This document shows, piece after piece, positions 7,716-15,065 of a stretch of DNA of 36,529 nt (its first letter is position 1; each line of letters opens with the position of its first letter). Origin of the DNA: Acd1 sp049973945 (GTDB lineage: Archaea; Thermoproteota; Thermoprotei_A; Sulfolobales; Sulfolobaceae); the NCBI GenBank assembly GCA_049973945.1, contig JBMFJH010000015.1:1-36529 (forward strand), written 5' to 3'. The position numbers and the translations under genes are program-made. The notes beneath the pieces are model-generated. The model was given only the letters and a program-made list of their open reading frames with translations. It made no database searches and was not told where the DNA came from.

Positions 7716-8669
7716 ATGCGTAAAGTCCTCATAATAGCGAGCGGAGGGGGCCACAGCGGTTTCGCGAGGGCTATAGCCCAGTTCATGCCGTTCAAGGTCG
7801 ACTTCGTTGTACCCCCAGGGGATCTGTTCACGTTAGAGATGGTCAGACTTTACGCTGAGAGGATTTACTTTGTAGTCAAGGGAAGGGAGCCAGGCGAACC
7901 TTTATGGAAGCTGTTCTGGGCCATCCCCGAGGCTGTAGAGGAGTCAGCTAGGATCCCCAAGTACGACGTGGTGATCGCCACTGGCTCGAACCACTCTATC
8001 TTCCCGAGCGCGGTTCAGAGGATTAAGGGGGCTAAAGTCTACGCCGTTGAGAGCCAGGACAGGATCCTGACGAAGGGAAAGGCGGTCAGCATAATCTCGA
8101 GCTTCGCAGAAGGGGTGTTCCTGCACTGGGAGGAGCAGAGGAGGCTCTACGGCAAGAAGGGGATAGTCGTGGGGCCAATAGTGGAGAAGCCGAGGTACCA
8201 GCCGAGGGACGAAGGTTACGTCCTAGTAACTACGGGTTCAATGGGATTCCCGAGGCTGTACAAGGCGTTGGCGGAGGCGGGAGTAGAGAACGCCGTAGTC
8301 CAGACCGGTAGGGTCGACCCAAAGCTAGTAAGTAGCCTCAACCCTAGTTGGAGGGTCTTCCAGTTCGACCCAGACATAGAGAGGTGGATCAGCGGGGCCT
8401 CAGTAGTGATAACCCACCAGGGGAAGACAGCCATGGAGAGCGTCGTCATGTATGGCAAACCCACGATAATCGTCTTCAACAGGGACTGGAGGTCGGCGAC
8501 CACTTTCGAGGACGCCAAGGCTTACGCCGAGGTGCTGGGTGCTACATTCCTCGACGACCCGTCTACGTGGGAGAGCCCTAGGGTCTTCAAGGAGGCCCTG
8601 GAAGGGAGGAGAGCCCCGAAAAGGTTTGAAATCGGGACTCCTAAACTCGTCAGTGAAGTCCTCAAGTGA
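7716..8669 (+). CDS. agl24: Agl24-like glycosyltransferase (fused Alg14/Alg13 type)
   Basis: The N-terminal half begins KVLIIASGGGHSGFA, the Alg14-type GGGH motif, and the C-terminal half carries the Alg13/MurG-type donor-binding pattern (VTTGSMGFPRL, then VVITHQGKTAMESVVMYGKP). In Sulfolobus acidocaldarius, Agl24 has this single-chain Alg14-Alg13 layout and adds the second GlcNAc to the lipid carrier to form chitobiose for N-glycans. The length (about 317 residues) fits. The start is ATG at 7716; the TTG just before it (7713) is also possible and would make the GGGH histidine residue 14. The presence of aglB in the same window supports the assignment. The call of the precise sugar transferred is inference. 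Confidence 0.72.
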   Translation: MRKVLIIASGGGHSGFARAIAQFMPFKVDFVVPPGDLFTLEMVRLYAERIYFVVKGREPGEPLWKLFWAIPEAVEESARIPKYDVVIATGSNHSIFPSAVQRIKGAKVYAVESQDRILTKGKAVSIISSFAEGVFLHWEEQRRLYGKKGIVVGPIVEKPRYQPRDEGYVLVTTGSMGFPRLYKALAEAGVENAVVQTGRVDPKLVSSLNPSWRVFQFDPDIERWISGASVVITHQGKTAMESVVMYGKPTIIVFNRDWRSATTFEDAKAYAEVLGATFLDDPSTWESPRVFKEALEGRRAPKRFEIGTPKLVSEVLK

Positions 8670-8691
8670 TGAGCCGAGTGCTCTCGGAGCG

Positions 8692-9408
8692 GTGAAGAGG
8701 TCACTGTACGCTGACCTCCTCAAGGTGTTCGAGGAACGGAAGGACGTGCTGAGGAGCGCCGGCTGGGTCGTGGCTCCGCCCGAGAGCCCCGCCTGGTGGG
8801 ACGACCTGAAGTCGCCGCACGAAGTCGCGATTGCTGCGATCCTCGTCCAGCTGAACTCCTGGGAGAAGGTTAAGGAGACCGTTGAGAAGCTGAGGGAAGA
8901 GGGACTCGCAGACCTGGGCGAGCTTAACTCCCTGAGCCCCGAGCGAATTGACGGGCTCATTTCCAGGATCAACTTCCACAGGACGAAGGCGGAGAGGCTC
9001 AAGAGGTTAGCTGAGCTCTACTCCCAGAGGGGTGACGAGATCCTCAGGGACTACCATGCTTTGAGGTCGATAAAGGGGGTGGGCGAGGAGACCGCGAAGG
9101 CGATCATGCTCTTCGCGGGGAACGTCCTTACCGTGCCTCCCTCGGAGTACCTGTCCAGAGTCCTGTCCAGGGTTACGGGGATTAGGATGGACAAAGAGGA
9201 AGCCGCTTCCTCAGTCCTTCAGGCCTTTCAAGACCTTTACCAAGTGAAGCTCTTTTACGCTGGAATAACCACTATCGGGAAGCTGTTCTGTAAGCCTAAG
9301 CCCAAGTGCGACAAGTGTATTATAGCGGGGTTCTGTAACTTCTACCGTGAGACTTTACGAATGGGAGGCGAAAGCACTGCTGACCTCTCTCGGGGTGAGG
9401 GTTCCTAA
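8692..9408 (+). CDS. HhH-GPD superfamily protein (endonuclease III-like), atypical active site
   Basis: A 238-residue protein with the endonuclease III fold: a helix-hairpin-helix at about residues 125-143 (SIKGVGEETAKAI) and a C-terminal 4Fe-4S cysteine set C200-x5-C206-x2-C209-x5-C215. Active enzymes have a Lys in the hairpin (GVGRKTA) and/or an Asp in VDxHxxR or VDAYTRR; here those positions read GEETA and VPPSEYLSR, so both the Lys and the Asp appear missing. It may bind DNA without cutting, or use other residues. The GTG at 8692 is the first start after the preceding stop; a GTG at 8653 would overlap it. Its tail overlaps sucC by 62 bases. Confidence 0.68.
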   Translation: MKRSLYADLLKVFEERKDVLRSAGWVVAPPESPAWWDDLKSPHEVAIAAILVQLNSWEKVKETVEKLREEGLADLGELNSLSPERIDGLISRINFHRTKAERLKRLAELYSQRGDEILRDYHALRSIKGVGEETAKAIMLFAGNVLTVPPSEYLSRVLSRVTGIRMDKEEAASSVLQAFQDLYQVKLFYAGITTIGKLFCKPKPKCDKCIIAGFCNFYRETLRMGGESTADLSRGEGS

Positions 9409-10357
9409 GGGTTGGGTAGTGACGGACAGGTTCGAGGGAAAGGGGAAGTACGTAGTGAAGGCACAGGTGCTCGAGGGAGGCAGGGGGAAGAGGGGACTGG
9501 TTAGGCTCACCGACGACCCGCAGAGGGAAATAGACGAGATGAGGAAGCTGGGGATCAAGTCCTTCCTGGTCGAGGAGTTCGTCCCCCACGAAAGGGAGAT
9601 CTACGTTTCTGCCCTCATGGACAGGGACTCAGGGGAACCGATGATAGCCGTGTCTCCGATAGGAGGGGTCGACGTGGAGCAGAACGCCAACGTGAGGACT
9701 TTCGTCATTCCGATAGAAAGGGGGCTCAGGGACTACGACGTAATAAAGATGGAGAGGCACGCGGGAGTTAAGGGGCTAAAGGACGTAGTCCAAGCCCTCT
9801 ACAGGCTCGTGGTGGAATACGACGCCGAGCTGGCCGAGATAAACCCGCTGGCTGTAACGCCCGAAGGGCTAGTAGCCCTGGACGCTAAGGTGATCATCGA
9901 CGACAACTCCCTCTTCAGGCACAAAGACCTCCTCGAGAAGTTCGGGAGGACTTACGCGCCAGAAAGCTACGTAGAGCTCGGCGGCGACGTCGGGATAATC
10001 AGCAACGGGGCTGGGCTCACGATGGTGACGATGGACATGGTGAAGCTCATGGGAGGGGAGCCGGCGGACTTCTTCGACATAGGAGGGGGAGCCGACAGGG
10101 CGAAGGTGAAGGAGGCCTTAATGAGGGTAGCGAGCAACCCCAGGGTGAAGAAGATAGTGATAAACATCTTCGGCGGCATAACGAGGTGCGACGAGGTCGC
10201 TAAAGGGATTGTGGACGCGGTAGACCTCGTTAAGAAGCCCATCTTCGTGAGGCTATCTGGGGTCAACGAGGAGGAGGGGAGGAGGATCCTTCAAGAGAGG
10301 GGGATTAAGGTCTACTCCAACGCTCTGGAGGCAATAGGTGATGCCCTACGCTCGTGA
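9347..10357 (+). CDS. sucC: succinyl-CoA ligase (ADP-forming), beta subunit
   Basis: The ATP-grasp subunit of the enzyme that converts succinyl-CoA, ADP and phosphate to succinate, CoA and ATP in the citric-acid cycle. The N-terminus MRLYEWEAKALL is the conserved family start, so GTG at 9347 is correct even though it overlaps the upstream gene by 62 bases. Further markers are the glycine-rich GGRGKRG loop and the C-terminal FGGITRCDEVAKGI segment that contacts CoA and the alpha subunit. At 336 residues it is a little shorter than bacterial homologues. Its stop overlaps the sucD start as GTGA, showing tight coupling. Confidence 0.95.
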   Translation: MRLYEWEAKALLTSLGVRVPKGWVVTDRFEGKGKYVVKAQVLEGGRGKRGLVRLTDDPQREIDEMRKLGIKSFLVEEFVPHEREIYVSALMDRDSGEPMIAVSPIGGVDVEQNANVRTFVIPIERGLRDYDVIKMERHAGVKGLKDVVQALYRLVVEYDAELAEINPLAVTPEGLVALDAKVIIDDNSLFRHKDLLEKFGRTYAPESYVELGGDVGIISNGAGLTMVTMDMVKLMGGEPADFFDIGGGADRAKVKEALMRVASNPRVKKIVINIFGGITRCDEVAKGIVDAVDLVKKPIFVRLSGVNEEEGRRILQERGIKVYSNALEAIGDALRS

Positions 10358-11205
10358 ACAGGGACACTAGGGTGCTAGTCCAGGGAATAACGGGGAGAGA
10401 GGGGAGCTTCCACACTAAGCTGATGCTCGAGTACGGGACTAAGATCGTCGCGGGCGTGACTCCGGGCAAAGGAGGTACGGTAGTCCACGGAGTCCCCGTC
10501 TACGATACCGTAGAGGACGCGGTCAAGGAGCACGAGGTCGACGCTAGCGTAGTGTTCGTTCCCGCCTCGAGGGCGCCTGACGCCGTCTACGAGGCCGTAG
10601 ACGCCGGGATTAAGCTGGTCGTGGTGATAACTGAGCACATCCCCGTCGTGGACACCGCGAGGATGGTGAAGTACGCCAAGAGTAGGGGGACTAGGATAAT
10701 AGGGCCGAACTCCCCCGGTATCATAGTCCCAGGGGAGACACTGATCGGCATAATGCCGGCCAGGAGCTTCAGGAAAGGAGTCGTGGGAATAGCGTCCAGG
10801 TCGGGAACGCTCACTTACGAGGTCGCCGAGGCCGTCAAGGAGTTCGGGCACTCGACGGTGATAGGGGTCGGCGGCGACCCGATCGTGGGGACTCCCCTAG
10901 ACGAGGCGGTCCTCATGTTGAACCAGGATCCAGAAACCGAGGCGATCGTCGTTATCGGAGAGATCGGCGGGACGGCGGAGGAGAGGATAGCGAAGTACGT
11001 TAAGGAAGGGAAGATAAGTAAGAAAGTCGTTGCATACATCGCGGGCCACACGGCACCGAAAGAGAAGAGGATGGGGCACGCGGGGGCGGTGGTCTACATG
11101 GGCATGGGGACTTACGAGAGCAAAGTCAACGCGTTCAAACAGGCTAACGTCCCCGTCGCACTAACGCCGTACCAACTGCCAGAGCTACTACGACGGCTAC
11201 TATGA
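10354..11205 (+). CDS. sucD: succinyl-CoA ligase (ADP-forming), alpha subunit
   Basis: Partner of SucC; it binds CoA and carries the phosphohistidine intermediate. The 283-residue protein has the CoA-binding Rossmann start (VLVQGITGREGSFH), the IGPNSPGIIVPGE loop and the active-site histidine in MGHAGAVV (His242). The GTG start overlaps the sucC stop by four bases. The last 62 bases overlap the convergent gene on the other strand. No unusual features otherwise. Confidence 0.95.
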   Translation: MNRDTRVLVQGITGREGSFHTKLMLEYGTKIVAGVTPGKGGTVVHGVPVYDTVEDAVKEHEVDASVVFVPASRAPDAVYEAVDAGIKLVVVITEHIPVVDTARMVKYAKSRGTRIIGPNSPGIIVPGETLIGIMPARSFRKGVVGIASRSGTLTYEVAEAVKEFGHSTVIGVGGDPIVGTPLDEAVLMLNQDPETEAIVVIGEIGGTAEERIAKYVKEGKISKKVVAYIAGHTAPKEKRMGHAGAVVYMGMGTYESKVNAFKQANVPVALTPYQLPELLRRLL

Positions 11206-12133
11206 TGCCTATCGCTAAGTAAGAGGATGATATCAAGCCGCCCAAGTTAGGAGTTGAGGCGTTACCAGATCCGCTCCAATTCGCTACAGTTATGTTCAAG
11301 TTGGGGTTGCCGAAGATGAGGGTCGCGTTACCTCCGTACGGGAAGAACAGGAAGACGTCGTTCCCCAAAATAGCAATGAAGAACGGGTTGCTCATGTTAG
11401 CGTACCCCACGTTGTACTGCGTGAGGCCTACGTAGTACTTGGAGCCGTTGTAGATGAGGGCAGAAAGACCTGCTAGGGTGTTCACTGCAGTCCTCGGAAT
11501 CACTACGGTCAAGAACCCTTTACCTGAGAAACTCAAGCCCTTGTACGTTATCGTCTTGTTAAGGACGGGCGAGTATATGGTATAGCTGGCTTTAGAAACG
11601 TTGACCAGCTGAGGGCTCAAGACCTGTAGACTGACCCCTTGCGTCACGTTACTCAACGTGTAGACGTGGTACTTGCCTTCGTAGAGCTGTAAGGGGTTCT
11701 TCGTGAGCGTGAAGTTAATAGTAGTGTTGAACTGGCCCTTGAAGCCACTCCACTTCCCAGCCAACGGGACGCCGTACTGGGCCGAAATGGTCACGTAGTT
11801 CTTTCCGGAGTAGAGCGTGATAGCTGGGATCGAGGAATTATAGTAAGTGAAATCCGTTTTGGTCACCACGAAGTAGGGGAAGAAGACGGTAGTTAGGGTG
11901 TACCAGTCAGAAGTGGTGTTGTATGACAGCGTGAAGTTGTAGTGGTTAATTGAAGTACCGTTGAAATAGACGAACCTCTCCAGGCCAGAGGCGTTGAAGC
12001 TAGTCCCGACCCAGGTCATGTTCCAGATTATCTGCCCCTGAAAGTAAACGAACCCGTTGGACTCGGTGAAGTTGTAAACGTAAGTGAGTTGCGAACCCAA
12101 GGCGAGGAACAGCAACAGGCTCTCTCGAAGCAT
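11144..12133 (-). CDS. exported, membrane-anchored glycoprotein of unknown function
   Basis: I do not recognise a family. The 329-residue protein has a short N-terminal hydrophobic signal (LRESLLLFLALGSQLTYV), a long beta-rich extracellular region rich in Tyr, Thr and Asn, and a C-terminal membrane anchor (about 303-325) ending in basic residues, the layout of a Sulfolobales cell-surface protein. About 18 N-x-S/T sequons are present, marking it as a likely AglB substrate. ATG at 12133 follows a TTTAATTAA box (12154-12162) at leaderless spacing. The anchor-coding 3' end lies opposite the end of sucD. It may be an S-layer-associated or binding protein, but nothing shows this directly. Confidence 0.65.
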   Translation of the reverse strand: MLRESLLLFLALGSQLTYVYNFTESNGFVYFQGQIIWNMTWVGTSFNASGLERFVYFNGTSINHYNFTLSYNTTSDWYTLTTVFFPYFVVTKTDFTYYNSSIPAITLYSGKNYVTISAQYGVPLAGKWSGFKGQFNTTINFTLTKNPLQLYEGKYHVYTLSNVTQGVSLQVLSPQLVNVSKASYTIYSPVLNKTITYKGLSFSGKGFLTVVIPRTAVNTLAGLSALIYNGSKYYVGLTQYNVGYANMSNPFFIAILGNDVFLFFPYGGNATLIFGNPNLNITVANWSGSGNASTPNLGGLISSSYLAIGIIVAVVVALAVGTALVRRGR

Positions 12134-12191
12134 CGGATATGCGGATACGAGTGTTTAATTAAGGTTATCCGACACCCGAGAAAGCGACGAG

Positions 12192-12293
12192 TGGGGCCGG
12201 CGGGATTTGAACCCGCGACCACGGGCGTGCCGGCCTAGCCTTGGGGATCAGGTCCCCAGGCCCGCATCCTAGTCCAGGCTAGACGACGGCCCC
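12192..12293 (-). tRNA. tRNA-Pro(GGG) with 26-base intron
   Basis: A 102-base gene: exon 1 is 12293-12254, the intron 12253-12228 and exon 2 12227-12192. Removing the intron after position 37 gives a 76-base tRNA with anticodon stem CGGGC/GCCCG and loop CTGGGGC (anticodon GGG, G37). Outside the anticodon arm the exons are identical to tRNA-Pro(CGG) at 27029-27104, which fixes the intron limits well. The intron lies at the canonical archaeal 37/38 site and can form a hairpin with the anticodon (TGGGGA/TCCCCA). A TTATTTAAA promoter element lies at about 12320-12328. Confidence 0.88.
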
Positions 12294-12385
12294 AGATGTA
12301 ACATCAATCTAGGCTTTTAAATAATTAATGCGTGAGTATGAATACTTTCGGGCTAGTCCATCATAGACGGCTATAGGCAAACGTT

Positions 12386-12409
12386 CGTAATATCTCCTGC
12401 GATATTACG
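12386..12409. repeat. perfect inverted repeat, 9-bp arms
   Basis: CGTAATATC (12386-12394), a six-base spacer, then GATATTACG (12401-12409). A shorter palindrome AGTAT-GA-ATACT lies at 12335-12346 and ACTAGT at 12425-12430. The repeat lies between the tRNA-Pro(GGG) promoter and the small zinc-ribbon gene, 58 bases before its start. It looks like a protein-binding site rather than a terminator because no T-run follows. Confidence 0.55.
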
Positions 12410-12466
12410 TGGCTACCGACTATAACTAGTATTACCATAGGGGAGTGTCGGTGAGTTGACATTCCT

Positions 12467-12661
12467 GTGATTTACGTGTGTAAGAATTGCGGGAAGGAGC
12501 TCTTCTCGTTCAGGAAGGTGGGTCAGGACTTCTACGGCGTAAGGACGCCCTCCGAAATCAAGGCCATGTTCGGGGGGAAATGTCCCTACTGTGGCCACGA
12601 CCTCAGCGTACCTGAGCTAGAAGACGTGATAATTAAGCCGAGAACTAAACTTGTCTTTTGA
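12467..12661 (+). CDS. small zinc-ribbon protein, 64 aa
   Basis: A two-knuckle zinc ribbon: Cys5/Cys8 (CKNCG) and Cys39/Cys42 (CPYCG) separated by a conserved-looking basic/aromatic middle. Such proteins bind DNA, RNA or protein partners in archaeal information processing; I cannot assign this one. The GTG start at 12467 follows GGTGAG (12450-12455) and a TATA-like ACTATAACTA (12419-12428). It is a lone plus-strand gene wedged between minus-strand genes and preceded by two palindromes, which may control it. Its stop is followed after six bases by the end of the convergent kinase gene. Confidence 0.65.
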   Translation: MIYVCKNCGKELFSFRKVGQDFYGVRTPSEIKAMFGGKCPYCGHDLSVPELEDVIIKPRTKLVF

Positions 12662-12667
12662 AAGTCG

Positions 12668-13252
12668 TCAGGTTAACTTGTCTAACTCCCTTAAAACGAG
12701 AGGAAGGTCTTTAGTCCTCGCGTAAGTTCTCGCGAGCTCCCATAGGCCGAAGGCTGACAGAACAGAAGTAACGTTCTTCGGGTTGGGCTTCACCGTCGCG
12801 TCGTCGAAGTCGAGGATGTAAAGCTCTCCGTCGCTCCTGACTACAACGTTCTTCCAGGGCCTGCTCAGCTCCCCGTGCTCTACGCTTTTCAGCTCCAGTT
12901 GATGAGCCTTCAGTACGAGCCTTTTCAGCGCCCACACGTCTTCCCTACTCAGCGGTCTGCCAGGCACGTAGTCCATGAGGATGAAGTTCTTACCGTAATC
13001 GTAAACCTTAGGCGCGACTCCATCAGCTATGGACTGGATTTTAGCTTCGATCTCGAGCGACTCCTTATTGGAGTCGGGCCTCCTCACCTTTAACGCTCTC
13101 ATGTCCTCATTTAGGACTACGACTCCCGTCTTCCCCTTGCCAAGGACTCTCACTCCGTTAGGTAGCCGAGTCTGACCGAATGAGTATACGCGCGTTATGC
13201 CCCTGGACTTAAGCTCCCTCAGGATCTCGTCTGACCTATAGGGGTAAAGCAC
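12668..13252 (-). CDS. predicted Ser/Thr protein kinase (COG2112, RIO/Bud32-like)
   Basis: A small atypical kinase of about 194 residues. Seen: a glycine loop-like GKGKTGVVV, the Lys of RALKVRR, the catalytic-loop equivalent HGELSRPWKNVVV and the metal-binding ILDFDDA in place of DFG. It lacks the large C-lobe of eukaryotic kinases, as COG2112 proteins do. I chose GTG at 13252, five bases after the cca stop; the frame stays open to an ATG at 13327, which would add 25 residues and overlap cca. It sits in a thpR-cca-kinase operon, so a tie to tRNA metabolism is possible but inferred. Confidence 0.72.
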   Translation of the reverse strand: MLYPYRSDEILRELKSRGITRVYSFGQTRLPNGVRVLGKGKTGVVVLNEDMRALKVRRPDSNKESLEIEAKIQSIADGVAPKVYDYGKNFILMDYVPGRPLSREDVWALKRLVLKAHQLELKSVEHGELSRPWKNVVVRSDGELYILDFDDATVKPNPKNVTSVLSAFGLWELARTYARTKDLPLVLRELDKLT

Positions 13253-13257
13253 GGCCT

Positions 13258-14502
13258 CTACTTCAACCAGGGCGGCCTCTTGCGGAGGAACCTCCTTAGC
13301 TCCAGCGAGTTGGCCTCTGAGACCCATTCGGTTCCCAGCAGTTGTACTCTCGTCTTGAACTTTAATGCCTTGAGCGTTATGTCGGCTGGATCCGAGTACT
13401 TCCTTCTCTTAACAGAGTACAGCCTCCCGTCCTCGCCTACCCACACGTAATCGTTCTTAGACACGAAGTCCTCGACGTTCTTCCACTCGTAAAAGGGAGG
13501 CCCGCGGTTGAGGTACCAGTCGCCTATGTCCTTGGACTCCAGCTGAACGGCGATGTTCAGTTCGTCCCCCTCGCTCCAAGAGCCCAAGTCTATCACCCTG
13601 AAGCCGGCCTGCTCCAGCGCGGTCTTGATCAACTCAAGATTCCTGAATACCTGGCCCCATAGCGTGTCCTCCGGTACGCTTTCTAGCACTTTCAATCTCA
13701 CGAGGAAGACGTCCCCTCTGACCTCAGCCTCCCTAGGTTGAGGAGGGAAAAAGAAGTCCATCGAGGGCTCCTTGAGGTAGAAGTGGCTGGCCACGACGAA
13801 CTCCGCCAGCCTCTTCAGCGAGACTGCTGCCGCCGCGTTCCGCCTGGGATCAACCGGGTCGGGGACGATCAGGGGCTCCGTGAATTCCCTCAACGGCTTG
13901 GCCGTAGGAATCATGACGGGAGGCCTCCAGCCCTCGGCCGCGCTTACTACGTTCCTGAAGTTGCCGTAGAAGTAAACCAACAGCTCGGCGACGTAGCCCG
14001 AGAAGCCCCTCACCTTTATTTCGGCACCGTAGACCCCTATGCCCTTCATGAACCTCTTGAGCACCCTTACCTCGTCCTTCTGTTCGTTTGTCAAGTTCCT
14101 GCGAATGAACTCCGTGTGAAAGGGGGTCCTGTCGACGGGAGTTTTCGCCTTAGTCCCATCGCTGACCTTAAGCCCAGGGACTACCTCAACCGTAACACCG
14201 TCTACATCCAATGTCAAATAGGGGTGGTCGGCGTAGGAAATCGCATACTTGTACTTTGAGAGCCTTTCCAGGAGAACCTTGAGGGCGTTCTCCTTCAGCC
14301 ACTCCCTACCGTAACTCTCGGGGAAGTAGACGAAGACGTCTACGTCGCCCTCCCCGCTGAGCCAAGTCCCCTTAGCGAACGATCCCTCTACCCTGGCGTC
14401 CAAGCCCTCGAGGTCCTGAAGGACTTTCCTGGCTACGTTCCAGAGCCTCCTCTCCTCTTCAGGACTGGGCTTTACTCGCCTGAGGACTTCCTCCTCGATC
14501 AA
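13258..14502 (-). CDS. cca: CCA-adding enzyme (tRNA nucleotidyltransferase, archaeal class I)
   Basis: Adds or repairs the 3' CCA tail of tRNAs; none of the tRNA genes in this window encodes CCA, so the enzyme is essential here. The N-terminal polymerase-beta-type domain shows GSFAKGTWLSGEGDVDVFV with the metal-binding Asp53 and Asp55 and a third acidic residue in 'GVTVEVVPG'. The remaining domains match archaeal CCA enzymes in order and total length (414 residues). The start is TTG at 14502, overlapping thpR by 44 bases; there is no other early start that keeps the first helix. Middle gene of the thpR-cca-kinase operon. Confidence 0.93.
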   Translation of the reverse strand: MIEEEVLRRVKPSPEEERRLWNVARKVLQDLEGLDARVEGSFAKGTWLSGEGDVDVFVYFPESYGREWLKENALKVLLERLSKYKYAISYADHPYLTLDVDGVTVEVVPGLKVSDGTKAKTPVDRTPFHTEFIRRNLTNEQKDEVRVLKRFMKGIGVYGAEIKVRGFSGYVAELLVYFYGNFRNVVSAAEGWRPPVMIPTAKPLREFTEPLIVPDPVDPRRNAAAAVSLKRLAEFVVASHFYLKEPSMDFFFPPQPREAEVRGDVFLVRLKVLESVPEDTLWGQVFRNLELIKTALEQAGFRVIDLGSWSEGDELNIAVQLESKDIGDWYLNRGPPFYEWKNVEDFVSKNDYVWVGEDGRLYSVKRRKYSDPADITLKALKFKTRVQLLGTEWVSEANSLELRRFLRKRPPWLK

Positions 14503-15043
14503 CAGCCCTCACTTCTAGCAGGACGTCGTAAATCGGCCCCTTTGGCGTTAACGTACTCTTGAAGAGCTTTATGGAGCTCACCTCCTTAGTCCCGACCTCA
14601 AAGTCGTGGTACTTCATGATGAGTTGCGACAGAGACCCGACGGCGCCCTTAACCCTTGCGAGGGTGAGGTGGGGCGAGAACTCCTTCTCGTCTTCGGGCC
14701 TTATTCCCCTCGCCTTCAGGTTCCTGACCAGTTGGTCGTGAATGGACTTGAGCGTCTCCTGACCCTCCCTAACCCCTACCCAGACAACTCTGGGCCTGAA
14801 CGCGTTAGGGAAGGCCCCCAGGCCGGCGAGCCTCACCGTGAACCTGGGGAAAACGACGGAGGAGACCGCGCCCTTGACGTCATCCAACGAGCTCTCGGGG
14901 ACTTCCCCGATGAACAGGAGGGTTATGTGCATGTTCTCCGGCTCCACGGGCTTCAAGTCCGCCCCTGAGGACTTCACGAGCTTGACGAGGGTGTCCAGCT
15001 CCTGGTTATAGGGAATGTCGACGCCGACGAAGAGGCGTAACAC
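14459..15043 (-). CDS. thpR: RNA 2',3'-cyclic phosphodiesterase (ThpR/LigT)
   Basis: A 2H phosphoesterase that opens 2',3'-cyclic phosphate RNA ends and historically joins tRNA half-molecules in vitro. Both catalytic H-x-T motifs are visible: HIT at 39-41 and HLT at 125-127, with the usual 86-residue spacing. The C-terminal 15 or so residues beyond YDVLLEV are an extension coding through the overlap with cca. The start is GTG at 15043, 22 bases from the divergent kinase gene. Its linkage to cca and, across the divergent promoter, to an exosome-related protein points to RNA end processing. Confidence 0.9.
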   Translation of the reverse strand: MLRLFVGVDIPYNQELDTLVKLVKSSGADLKPVEPENMHITLLFIGEVPESSLDDVKGAVSSVVFPRFTVRLAGLGAFPNAFRPRVVWVGVREGQETLKSIHDQLVRNLKARGIRPEDEKEFSPHLTLARVKGAVGSLSQLIMKYHDFEVGTKEVSSIKLFKSTLTPKGPIYDVLLEVRAVDRGGSPQASKAQS

Positions 15044-15065
15044 CTAATTTTCCACCCTCACGGTC

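Noticed and set aside
8539..8691. Upstream start for the HhH-GPD protein
   Set aside because: It would overlap the glycosyltransferase gene by more than 100 bases; the added sequence has no relation to the family.
8400..9002. 200-codon minus-strand frame across the Agl24-like and HhH genes
   Set aside because: Spans two well-supported plus-strand genes and is Ser/Leu/Arg-rich noise; no start signal.
12301..12385. Possible second C/D-box RNA (ATGATGG on the minus strand near 12360)
   Set aside because: No CTGA box at a suitable distance and no C'/D' pair, unlike the complete set at 25801-25858.
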